Shown here: positions 32,983 to 43,296 of the stretch, piece by piece
Layout of the letters: each line of letters opens with the position of its first letter
Position numbering within the stretch: position 1 is the stretch's first letter
Assembly (NCBI GenBank): GCA_020726505.1
Contig: JAHLEZ010000015.1
Coordinates: forward strand, 186,001 to 250,000
DNA from: Leptodontidium sp. MPI-SDFR-AT-0119
Taxonomy: Eukaryota; Ascomycota; Leotiomycetes; Helotiales; Leptodontidiaceae
DNA length: 64,000 nucleotides
Reading direction: 5' to 3'
Notes under the pieces: model-generated
Database searches by the model: none
What the model was told of the DNA's origin: nothing
Seen by the model: the letters and a program-made list of their open reading frames with translations, nothing else
Made by a program: the position numbers and the translations under genes

Positions 32983-34919
32983 ATGAGATCACATAATCCT
33001 TACACAAACCATTTAGCAGCCCAGCGGAAGAAGCAGGCGCATACAGAGTCATGGTTTCTTCGCGGAAACCAATACTCTCAATGGAAAGGCGGATTAACTC
33101 CCTTGCTTTGGGTAGCTGGCAGCCGTATGTTTCCAATCTTCATATATTTGATTTCAACTGACTATTACAGCTGGTTCTGGTAAGACTGTTTTATGGTAAG
33201 TGATCACTTCGCCTTCTAAAAGTTGTTACTGATCAATAGCTCTACAATCATCGAAAATCTACGCGAATACTCCACCATGGATACCTCGGCGATGATGGCG
33301 TATTACTACTTCGATTTCAGCGAGGCAGACAAACTAACGCTGGACTCATTCATCCGATCTATCATTTTGCAATTGACTGCCAATCTTCCAGAGATCCCGC
33401 AAGATTTGTCCAGCCTGCATGCAAGCTGCAAAGAAAGCAAACAGGAGCCGCCAATGGAAAGCTTGAAGCAAGTCCTCCGTAACATATTGATGAGAAGTTC
33501 CAAAACTATTATTGTTATTGATGCTCTGGATGAATGCTCTCAGTCTGAGGAGCTTGTGCAATTCATTGGAGAAATGATCTCCTGGGGAGGCTCGAAATTA
33601 CGACTGCTGGTTGTAAGTCGACAGCACTTCGAAGGTGCGGATGCCTTGGAAGAATTGCGGCCCAGTTACGTTTCTATCCAAGATGAAGTTGCCAATAACG
33701 ACATCTTGACTTTCGTGCAAGAGATCTTGAGCAAAGATGTCAAGCTCAGAAACTGGCCGCCTCAAGTCAAGAAGGAAATTCAGACGGCATTAGTTTCGAA
33801 GTCCAATGGCATGTATGGAATCTCCAGTCAGCTTGCTTTCAACACAGTAGTAACGCGCAAAACAGGTTTCGATGGGTAGCATGCCAGACCGATATGTTGA
33901 AAAAATGTCGGAGGCAACAAGACGTCGATACCGTTCTTCTCAGCCTTCCGCCAACCTTAGAGGAAACTTACGATCGCATTCTTGATGCTATCGATGATAC
34001 CTTCAAACAGGATGTACGAGCAGTGCTTCAATGGCTAGCCTTCTCCGAACGACCATTGCGGCTGGAAGAAGTTGTGGAGATCGTGGCATTCGACGGACCC
34101 GATGTAGCCTTCGACGTGGACAGGCGTCTTTTGAACCCCCAAGAAATTTTGACAATGTGTTCTTCTCTCGTTGTGTCGAACGAAACATACTATTACGATT
34201 ACGAGCGTAATAATGTGTTGGGGCACGAAAGGGCCCCCATCACAGAGCTGAGGCTTGCTCACTTTACCGTCAAGGATTATCTTCTGTCGCCAAGTCTCAA
34301 AGAATCGCGGCATTCGTACTATAGCATAGAGGAGAAAACATCAAGCTTGCAGATCGCGAAATCTTGCTTGTCGTACTTAACTATGGATGAATTTTCATCC
34401 GGCTTCCAAGGCAGAAGAATACAGGATCGCCGCTTGAATCAATGGCCTTTGCTAGATTACGCAGCAAATTTCTGTGGGGTCCATCTGCGAAACGTCGAGA
34501 ATGATCTTGACGTCACCACTCGAAATCTTATACAAAAGCTGATGTCGTCGCATAAGTTACCAAACGGGGGAAACTTCGGGACTCTTGTTGGAACAAAGTG
34601 GCGCTTCGCTCCTCCGGATCTAATCCAGACAACAGAGCCTCTTTACTTCGCCTCGTCTCATGGGCTCGTCTCCGTGGTTCGACTATTACTTTCTGATGCG
34701 GCGTCTGTTGATATAGAAGTAAAAGGGGGACGCTATGGCTCAACCTCTTTGCAAGTTGCGTCATATCGAGGGAATACGGATTGTGTGAGATTGCTATTGG
34801 CAGCGGGAGCTGACCCTAACGCACCCAATGACCTGGGCGAGACACCACTGCTTTGGGCAAACAAGATTGGAGCGGATGAGATTGTGCATTCTTTGCTTAG
34901 GTATGGTGCAAGAAGGTAA
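32983..34919 (+). CDS. NACHT-ankyrin NLR-like protein
   Basis: Four exons: 32983-33124, 33171-33195 (25 nt), 33240-33812 and 33866-34919; all phases agree; 597 residues. The tiny exon 2 supplies most of the P-loop: the spliced product reads LLWVAGSPGSGKTVLCSTII. The NACHT domain follows (TIIVIDALDECSQ as Walker B, LLVVSRQHFEGADAL), then LPPTLEETYDRILDAID, WLAFSERPLRLEEVVE and LRLAHFTVKDYL, all typical of fungal STAND proteins. Three ankyrin-like repeats end the protein (TEPLYFASSHGLVSVVRLLL; LQVASYRGNTDCVRLLLAAG; GETPLLWANKIGADEIVHSLL). NLR-like STANDs oligomerise on ligand binding to trigger defence or incompatibility. The usual N-terminal effector is absent; a broken HET gene lies immediately upstream. 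The ATG at 32983 is the first usable one but may be an internal residue of a longer ancestral gene. Confidence 0.8.
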
Positions 34920-35255
34920 CACGAGTTTCATAGACTTGTGACTTATACATCGTATCAATATTGGTTTAGCAGAGCTGCTTCGGCATGAATGGAAAGGTTT
35001 GCACTGCCTTACTAATTACGATTGGTAGTTTTATAACCCCAAACAAAACTTGAGGGGCATAAGTGTGCAATGCTTGAAAGAGGTTGGGTGTTGGTGGCGC
35101 TGTGCTGCGGATTCGGTACTATTGCTTAGGAGTCGAACACGCTCGCCGCCTCTGGCTCCGAAGCCTCAACGACTTGAGTATGTATCTCGAGTTTTGAACC
35201 TCAACTGAACTTTACTGAATACTATTCTTCCCAGCAGGTCATCACATTCACAACA
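34920..35255. other. Intergenic, promoter of BTB paralogue C
   Basis: 336 bp between co-oriented genes. Nothing else seen. Confidence 0.5.
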
Positions 35256-36094
35256 ATGTCGCCCTCCAAGCCAGACGATTCCACGAATCGCGTCGCGAAG
35301 ATCTACCCAACAAGAAGTTCAAGAGGGTCTCAGCTTCATTCTCGGAAGTCTTCGTGCGTCTTGTCGGCTTTCTAGTACTTCCCTTGGATTATGTTTCCGA
35401 TTTTTCCCTGCTTTCTAGCAGTTTCTTCAACATTAATCCTAACGGTGTGACAAGGGACCCAAAATCGCTTGTCACCTTCATCGTCGGTTCAGAAGGCAGC
35501 ACCAAAGAATACCTCGTCCACAAGGAGATTGCTTGCCACCATTCGAGTGATCTAAAAGCTGCTTTCAATAGTGAGTTCATTGAAGGCTCCACTCAGACTT
35601 ATCGTCTTGAGGATGTCAGCGAAGCCTCCTTCAACTTCTTGATGCAGTGGCTGTACTCTCAAAGCCTCAATTTGCTGGCCGATGACCCAGATCATGTGGT
35701 GAACATGAACGATGAAGGAGAAGATTTCGACCAAGACATGCATTTGGTAAGTGGAGCCAACATATTACACTAGACTGGGCATAGCATTGTCTATCACGAT
35801 AACTTAACTGACCAGAACTAGGCTGAACTATGGATTCTTGCGGACCTATTGGCAATACCAAATCTACAAAATGCCGTCATCGATGCATTCCACAGTATTT
35901 CCCCTTCACACGACTGTCTCCCTTCCTATTATACCTATCATTACATCTATCAAAACACCACCACCAGCAGTGAGCTCCGGAAATACATATGTGCACCTTT
36001 TGCCAAGCATATTGGCCCAGGCTTCATCAAAGGGTACGCTAAGCTCTACCTGTCTGAGATGCTGGTTGATATAGTAGAAATGCTCCTATCGTAG
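35256..36094 (+). CDS. BTB/POZ domain protein (paralogue C)
   Basis: Three exons: 35256-35353, 35419-35746 and 35822-36094; 232 residues. Intron 1 is phase 2 and lies just before the BTB domain, as in paralogues A and B. An extra phase-0 intron (35747-35821) is unique to this copy. Exon 1: MSPSKPDDSTNRVAKIYPTR with Ser/Arg-rich tail. BTB: DPKSLVTFIVGSEG, LVHKEIACHHSSDLKAAFNS, STQTYRLEDVSEASF, FLMQWLYSQ. C-terminal region: AELWILADLLAIPNLQNAVI. The donor GTGCGT of intron 1 is weak but frame and architecture support it. It appears intact and is slightly shorter at the C-terminus than the others. Confidence 0.78.
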
Positions 36095-36419
36095 CGTAAC
36101 TCTGAAGACACATGGGATATTTTGCTGGAGGATTACTACATCAAAGAAGATACGTAGAGGGTGGTGGTTCGGGTTATCAGTGAGTCATATCTGCCAAAAG
36201 CGCAGGGCATGGAATCCAGCTCAGAGAGGACTTATCAAAGATTGACATGAGGGTCTCTACCTGCTGAGATTAGGGGCAATCCAACTTCCCTCACGCTATC
36301 ATTCCCTACACTTTATGTGACTTATACGGAAGTATGGAAGAGATTGACGTGCCAGCAATGCTATTTCGACTTTTCCTCATTAACTATATTATTCGGTGAT
36401 GGACCCGTCCATACGTCTA
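36095..36419. other. Intergenic, 325 bp between convergent genes
   Basis: 3' flanks of the plus-strand BTB paralogue C and of the minus-strand pseudogene. Nothing else seen. Confidence 0.5.
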
Positions 36420-37476
36420 TCAACAGTTGTGTAGCATGTACCCCTTCTCGTTCTCGGAGCAAGGGCACTCTTTGCATTTCTTCGCCACTCTAGGAATTCC
36501 GTTCTCCGTGTCTGCCACGTCAAGAGTACTCACACCCATGTCCTCACTCTCCCCTTCCCCAAGCGAATCCTCCTCCGTCTCATAATCTTCCTCATCAAAG
36601 TCCATATCGGCCTGCGTCTGAGCATCAGAATATTCTGGCGCAAGCTCCTCGGTTTGGGTCCCTCCATCTTCCATTTCGACCTCAGAATCAGAAGTTTCAC
36701 TCTCAGTTTCATCATCCTCGTCCTCATCCTCATCCTAATCATAAAGCGGACCAGACCCATCTTTCAAATAACAATCCTCCCCATTCGGATGATCATGAAA
36801 AGCGCAATACCGCAAAAGATTATGCACAAACGGTATCTGAATCATGATTATCCGGCTATAGCGAGCAATCACACCCGGAAAGTTGGAAACGTTCCTTGAC
36901 AACTCCGGTATATCAGCTGCGAGGTCTGCATACGCATCCACTGTAGCGGAATCCCAGCAATCCTTTATCGAGAGGGCTAAAGCGATAGTGATAGCGCAGT
37001 ACGTCTGCATTTTGCTATCCACCGCTATCCTGCTGAGGATATCTATCATAGAGTGTGGATTAAAGGGTTCTCTCATCAGATGTCCTTTATCGTACAGGGC
37101 ATCCATGACCTTGTTCTCAAAATCCACGAGATTCTGCATTTTGGCATTGTCGTAAACCTGTAATATCCGATCCTCTACATTCTGAATGTTATCGGCTCTA
37201 ATACCGGGATGTCTGCCAGCTGCAATATCCGGGAGTTCGGGGATGGTGAATGTACCGCGATGGACCCATTCGAAGAAAGCTTGCCAGCCGAAACGCATGT
37301 CGAAAGCTACATCGTCCTGAATGACAGTAATCCCATGGGACGTGGCTGTGTCGTTCTTCTCTTCGAGAAAAGCTTCCATCATTGGAGCTCGAGAGCACAG
37401 GAGTCTTCTAGATATTCTGAATTCTGAGGTGCGAACCCCGGTGCAACCGAAAGATGGTCATTTGGTCGGAAGACAT
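36420..37476 (-). pseudogene. Second-type BTB protein gene with stop and frameshift
   Basis: A different BTB lineage from the A-C set. From 37382 the frame reads MMEAFLEEKND, AFDMRFGWQAFFEWVHRGTF, then helical sequence, to TAG at 36737-36735. The same frame continues without interruption into an acidic tail (DEDEDEDDETESETSDSEVE) and a Cys cluster (KKCKECPCSENE), ending at 36420. Upstream of 37382 the BTB start (ISRRLLCSRAP) is open but has no ATG. An ATG at 37476 (MSSDQMTIFRLHRG) leads toward it in another frame, so one base seems to be gained near 37415. One shift plus one in-frame stop argue for a pseudogene. Readthrough of the TAG or an alternative start at 37382 would be the competing view. 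Confidence 0.6.
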
Positions 37477-38308
37477 CTTGTTGTAATGCGAGAGTTGATC
37501 GGTTTCTTCGAGTTTCTCGGAGGTGTATAGCCAGGATCCAGGATTGCCCTGTGCAATAATTTACACGGCTCGGTGGAAGCCAGGTGAGTCAAAAAATCTG
37601 TTTTTTTACGATTTTGACAAAGTTGTGCTGATAATTAATTTTTCTTCAACTAAAGCTAGCTAATATCGTCATACCTGGACGCTAGGAGATAACCAAATTT
37701 GGACTTAATATGTTCTTAAATAATAATTTGGTGTTGCGCTGGTGAACGCCAAAAGCGGAACCGAATGTTACTACCCTTCAGATAAAGCTACGGTACGTTG
37801 GATAACATTCAAGCCCCATAGTTGAAGGCCCTCAAAAGTCCTTAAGACTTGAGCATCATATGTAATAACTGTAGTTATGATCTAACATTCGAATTAAACT
37901 TGAATATTCTCTATCAATAGGACCAATGCAGCACTATATTTCAGCTACACTACGAACCTAGGTGGATTATTTGTTATCTCTGGCTCGCTTAATTAAAGGG
38001 GAAACTAAGCTGGTGTTCCCGTCGACGGACGTCTATGGTTTCAAGTCGCTGGTCGTTCTCGCTGCCAGACCTATGTTTGTTTGGGCCTTATGAAAGCACA
38101 CACTAATGACATGTTTATAAGAAATTCAGGTTTAGCCTTCAGTAGTTCACTTTCGAACTAAAATTACAGAAAATATTTTGGAGGACCTTGTCTCTTTGCA
38201 ACTGTCACCTTCGAACTGTCATTTTTCTTACACAACCTCGAACTGCATTCACCACCAAGAACGACAACGGATCCCTTTCTTGTTAATAGGACGCTGCATT
38301 GCAACGTG
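37477..38308. other. Intergenic, AT-rich
   Basis: 832 bp between divergent genes, marking the passage from the accessory block back to conserved genes. No gene recognised. Confidence 0.5.
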
Positions 38309-39441
38309 ATGGAAGCTGGAGCAATGGCGACTCGTGAGTTTAGACCGAAGGTCTACATTCATCTCATCAGACACGCACGAGTGAGTTTCTCATTTTTATT
38401 CTCTTGACACAGATTCTCTTTACTCTATTTCGAGCACCATTTAGACCCAATTCAAAGTGTGTTGGTACACCAGAGTTTCTCCTTTCTTCCCAGCTCGCAC
38501 TTCCTTTCACTGCCTCGTCCCCTCCCAAACAAAACCAGAACTAATCAACTCAGGCCCAACACAACTACGACCCCAAAACCGCAACCCCCGCTCAGAAATC
38601 AATCCACCGAGCCTTCCTCAATCCCAGCCTCACACCCCAGGGCCGAGCCGAAGCTCTCGATCTCCTCTCCCGCTTCCCTTACATGCACCTCCTAACCCAC
38701 ATCCTCACGTCCCCCCTCCGACGCACCCTCGAAACCACAATCCTCGCTCTCGAGCCCGCAATCCGGAACGGAATCCATCCCATCGTCATCGAAGAGCTAC
38801 GAGAAGTCGGCATGGGCACGACTAGTACCGGAACAGAGATCTCGGGAGTATTGAGGGAACTGGGGGAGTTGGGAGATTTGGTTATGACGGATACTTTAAA
38901 GCCGGATTGGGAGTTCAATCTCGAGCAGCGGTATGAGGCTGATGAGCGAGCTGAGAAGGCGAAGTGTATGCTCAAGGAGCTGGGAGATATCCTCAGTGGT
39001 CAAGTTGGCGGTACGGGTTATGGTCCAGACAATGAGGCGGGAAGGTTGTGGAATGGGTATTCGTTTGGTACTTTGCCTGAGGGAAGGGATGTGCATATCG
39101 CGGTTGTTTCTCATGCGTGTTTCTTGTGGAAGATGATTGGTGAAAAGACGAGTGGCAATTTTGGCAATGCAGAGTTCAGGACTTTTCAGTTCAGGGGGGA
39201 TGAGGGATGTTTGGAGAGGGGCCAGAAGAGTACGGATTTGATCGAGACGCAGGAGAGTTGGGGTATGTCTCATCCGTCGACTACGAAGGCGGCTCTTGCT
39301 GAAAGGGCGAAGGCGAGAGAGTTTGGAGCACCTGGCGTTGAGGTAAATGTTGCCGAAATGAAGGGTGATAGAGTTGAGCATCTGGAAAAAGTTGACAGCG
39401 GCTTGGACATGTCTCTATTAGATCCTGAGCTCTTCGTGTAA
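38309..39441 (+). CDS. Histidine phosphatase / phosphoglycerate-mutase-like protein
   Basis: Two exons, 38309-38380 and 38554-39441, 319 residues; intron 173 nt, phase 0. Exon 1 ends in the catalytic motif IHLIRHAR, with the phospho-accepting His. Exon 2 continues AQHNYDP, then LTPQGRAEALDLL, TSPLRRTLETTILALEP, the charge-relay-like ELREVGMG and the second catalytic His in VSHACFLWKM. This is the branch-2-like fungal PGAM-superfamily layout seen in phosphatases of unknown substrate, not glycolytic mutase, which has different flanking motifs. The C-terminus after about residue 250 is Lys/Glu-rich. No signal peptide, so probably cytosolic. It appears intact. Confidence 0.85.
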
Positions 39442-39759
39442 AGTAGCATGAGATTAGAGTTGAAGGAAAGGGGACTTTGTTTTGTAAGATATCATTTGGA
39501 AGAGAGAGACGCACAAGACAAGGCACTTTTTTGGTCGTCCAATCGTGATTTACGACCTTGCTATCCAACAAGACATTCGAGATTCATGCCAGATAGTATA
39601 CCATTCAGCAACATGACATCTTTGTAATGGAATTTTTGAATGCAAGAGCTTGATTTGGACTAGTTATGCCATAAGCACATGGGAGAAGATGGATGTTACA
39701 AAGCACCAAGCTACCTGCATCAAAATAGACAGCAAAATGTAAATCACCCTCAGTTCAAC
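39442..39759. other. 3' flank between convergent genes, 318 bp
   Basis: Convergent 3' ends of the histidine phosphatase and MSH4. Nothing else seen. Confidence 0.5.
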
Positions 39760-42700
39760 TTACAGCAGACTGCCGTCATCGTCACCATTGATTTCTCCAT
39801 CAAGCCGCTCCTCATTGTCTGGAATTTCGCTTATGACCCCACCTTCGTCGCTAAATAGCGAACGTTCCTCCTCGCCATCGCTGCTTTCCGCGTCGTCGTC
39901 GAGAGCATCCATGCGTACAATGAACTCGTTTTGCATTCGAACTAGCCAACTGGCCAATGCCTTATCGTTTAACGAACCACTTGCTGCATGCTGTAGCTGC
40001 TCCCTCAGACTTTTGATAAGTTCTCTTCTCCTCGTCAACGCCTGGGATTTTGAGGATCGTCGCTTCGCCGTAGCTTGGGCTTCGATAGCATTCGAGACCC
40101 TCTCTGCTACCTGCAGAACATGTGGCGGGAGATCTACGATACGGGCGAGTGCGAGACCATAGTGCTGGTCCTGGACGTAGCCGTTTTGAATCTTGTAAAG
40201 CATTCTCATGGTGTCTTCTTCACTGAAGTCAACCTCAAGGCGCATGTTCACGACTCCCTCCTTGTGTTCCAAAATTTGCGCTGCTGGCAGTTAGAAAACA
40301 TCCACTATAGAGGTGTACATTCCAAACCAAGCTCTCGAAAGTGTGTTGCGAAGAAAACGAAAGCTCCGCTAGCCACCAAAGCTTCCGAGATGCTCAACGA
40401 AATTGCAAGTCCGTCTCGGTGACTAGTACCACGACCGAGCTCGTCAATGATAGCAAGACTCTTGTTGTCGATATTCCTGGAAGCATGGCGTTAGTGAAGT
40501 TCAAGTATTTCAGTGTGACAGCTGACCTCAAAATGAATGCAGTTTCTCGCATCTCAGATGCGAAAGTTGAGACATTGGCCTCAATGCAATCATCCATTGA
40601 GACTCGAGCAAAGAGCTGACTGATCAACGGAAGGATGGCTGATTCGGCTGGCACAAAGCTACCGACTTGTGCCATCACACACAGCAGGGCAACAGATCGA
40701 ATATAGGTACTCTTTCCACTCATGTTGCAACCAGTGATAATTTGGAAGCGCTTCAGCTCACTTGCATAGACGTCGTTAGGCACAAACTTTTCCTTGTGAA
40801 TCTGCGAGAAAAGCATAAGCCTCGGCTAAATTTCATGGGGGCGAGGCGCAACTGCACCAACCTTCTCTCTGATCGGATGGCGACCCTGTGCAATGGCAAT
40901 ACAATCAGTGATTTCTGGCCTCTTGTACTCAGCTTGAGCGCCGTTGATGGTGGCAAGCTGTGCGAACGAAGCGATCATGTCCAGCATCGCGATGCTCTCA
41001 CAAACCCCGAAAAGAACCGGAATCTGTCCACGGATATCATCGATCAACGCTTGGATGGTCTGATCACTCATCAAAACAACTTCCTGGTGAGATCCTTCTA
41101 TTCTTTGGTTCAGCTTCACGAGGTGTAGTGTTTGACACTCGATAATGCCTTTCTTCCGAAATCGGTTAATGAGAATGTCGGGAATGGCCCGATTTTCAAA
41201 GTCGGTCTCGCGAACATGCAAGAAATAGCGACGAGAATTGTCATATCGGGTCTCCGCAATCATGTTGAAGCGCTCTGAGATTCGATTAGCATTGCGTTAA
41301 CTTGATATACCATCGAGGTGACGTACGATTAATATCTGTGACATGTTGATGCACATCCTCCGTACTTTCCTTAAAGGTCTGGCGAGCAACATCAAGAAGG
41401 CCACTGACTCCTGACTAGGTATGACTCAGCGTATATTCAAGGTGGGAGAGGGCCCGAATTACCTTCACAGCATAGGTTCTCTGATTTCGCAAGTCCAAAG
41501 GCATTCTCTGATACGTCACATCGTCATTGATAACATTCTTGATGAAGTCCATCGTTGGGACAAGTTTTGCTGGCTGGAAATTTTCCCTGATCATACAAAG
41601 TAGACCGGACCGAGCACCAGCAAGTGCTTCGAACAACGGGGTTATGGACTGAACGAAGCTTTTGAGCATCAGGACTTTATTGATGGACTGTTCCGACTGT
41701 TGTATATCTGGCCGAGTAGGGATGATGATCAACTATAGCTGTCAGCTATCACAAGGTAAAGCTGCTTCTCGCCTGGATGCTTCCCAAAGCATACGTACAC
41801 TACTAAGTAGCTTCTCGACATCTGGAATTGGGCGAAGAGCTGAACCAAAGGTCAGCAAAATGAAGGCACTTGAAAGAGACGCTTGATAGGCAAACCTTCT
41901 CGTATTTGACGGAACATATCTTCTTTAGTAGATAGTTCCTCAACTGAATCATAACGTGGCGTGAGAACATCAGCTTGTGTTGAAGGTTGCAATATGTTGC
42001 TCCGGAGTAGACGTGATCCCATCGGCGTACATGTTTGGTTCATTATTCCGTATAGACAAGCCCCTGACTTGGCGTTCTGGAGGTTTTCTATGAGCTCCAA
42101 CGATCGAATGGTAGCAAGGTCAATCATCATAGAGCCTTCGGAGGGTTGGAACTTCACACGGAGAGAATGGAACGCGAAAGAAAGGGACATGCTCGAAGAA
42201 ATGTAGTTCAAAGCCTGGGGTTTGACTATTAGAAGGGCTCAACATGAGAAAAACTGCTTCACTCACCGCGGCGAAGCAACAAGTTGCAAAGTAATTACCA
42301 CCTATTGCTACCTTGATTGCGCCAATATCCTCCGTGAAGGCTAGGTCCTTGATGAAGTCAAGTCCAGCTGCCTCTGACCAGTACTTGCGATCAACAGGAA
42401 TGATTTTGGAGCCAACGAGATTTTCTTCCACAACGGAGTACATTTTTGACTTCGGATTCGGTGGACTACTTGTTGAGACAATCAAAATTTCGGTAGGGTC
42501 GAAGACATGTAGTTTGTTGATGGTCCTCGCATAGAATTGGCTGTCACATATCTGACTGAGGACTGCCTCTCCAGTAGTAATGTTCACGAATGCAAGTCCG
42601 ACGGTTCGAGAAATCCCTCTACCTTCACTGATAGCACAAATAATTTGCTGATTTTCACCACCGCCGATAGTGGATGCGGCTCTTGACCTGGGTCGTCTGC

Positions 42701-42884
42701 TGGCACCTGGGCGAGCAGTGCCTGGCCGGCTGGGGTATGTTGAGCTGGGACGAGCAGTGCTTGGCCGTGTTCCGTAAGGAGTCTGCGAAGTCCCATAGGA
42801 AGTCGGCGATGCTGATGCTTCTCCTGCAAGTTGATATGAAGTGGACGCATAGCTCAGAGAAGTAGGGGGCCTAGAAGGAGGCAT
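39760..42884 (-). CDS. MSH4: MutS homologue MSH4, meiotic crossover factor
   Basis: Nine exons: 42884-42267, 42214-41896, 41839-41799, 41732-41463, 41414-41327, 41274-40862, 40801-40527, 40476-40328 and 40283-39760; all junctions phase-consistent; 898 residues. The first 75 residues are a Ser/Thr/Pro/Arg-rich disordered head with repeated RPS and RPGTAR. MutS connector, core and lever regions follow (MSLSFAFHSLRVKFQPSEGS, GSRLLRSNILQP, IADV-type segment RPIPDVEKLL). The ATPase has Walker A ITGCNMSGKSTY, Walker B LAIIDELGRGTS and ATHFREL. An acidic tail ends the protein. There is no N-terminal mismatch-binding domain, as expected: Msh4-Msh5 stabilises Holliday-junction intermediates and promotes interfering crossovers in meiosis. 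It is divergent from NLE1 across 412 bp. The presence of HKEKFVPNDVYASELKRFQI and QNGYVQDQHYGLALAR fits MSH4 rather than MSH2 or MSH6. Confidence 0.93.
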
Positions 42885-43296
42885 CTTGCCCTGGGTGGGT
42901 GGATGGCGAGTCTGGAATATACTGTTAATGAACTGAGAGGTTAGTCAAGGTATCAAATTCGAGTATATCAAGATGTCAGCACGGGCTGGGCTGGGCCGGT
43001 CTCCTCTCCGAATTGAGAGTGAAGCATTGGGGATGCTGAAGAGAGAAGGTTGAAGGTTGGATGAAAGTTGGAGATGGGACGAAAGGCTGAGAGGGCACGG
43101 GCCAACGCCAAGCCACGAGGCTGAGAGATCTCTCAAAAATATTTTGGAGAACTTTGCGCCTCGCATGCCCAGTCCCCCGCCTCAAAGCCAACCAGCACCT
43201 CAACCTCCAGACAGCACGACACAGTATCGAAGTACTGTTGATACAATACAAATCCAAGTTCGACTTCGTTATCGTAATCGATCTGCGCAATTCGCA
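42885..43296. promoter_or_regulatory. Bidirectional promoter region, MSH4 / NLE1
   Basis: 412 bp between two divergent ATGs must hold both promoters, one meiotic and one housekeeping. An in-frame extension of NLE1 upstream of 43297 is open to 43057 but lacks family-like sequence, so I treat it as leader. Confidence 0.6.

Noticed and set aside
33813..33865. Stop codon after NGM in the NACHT gene
   Set aside because: A 53-nt GTATGG...AACAG intron removes it and joins RWVACQTDMLKKC in frame.
38459..38553. Open frames inside the histidine phosphatase intron
   Set aside because: They lie in the 173-nt intron that joins RHAR to AQHNYDP exactly in phase.
43057..43296. N-terminal extension of NLE1
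   Set aside because: The frame is open but the residues are unlike the family; the ATG at 43297 gives the expected N-terminus and length.
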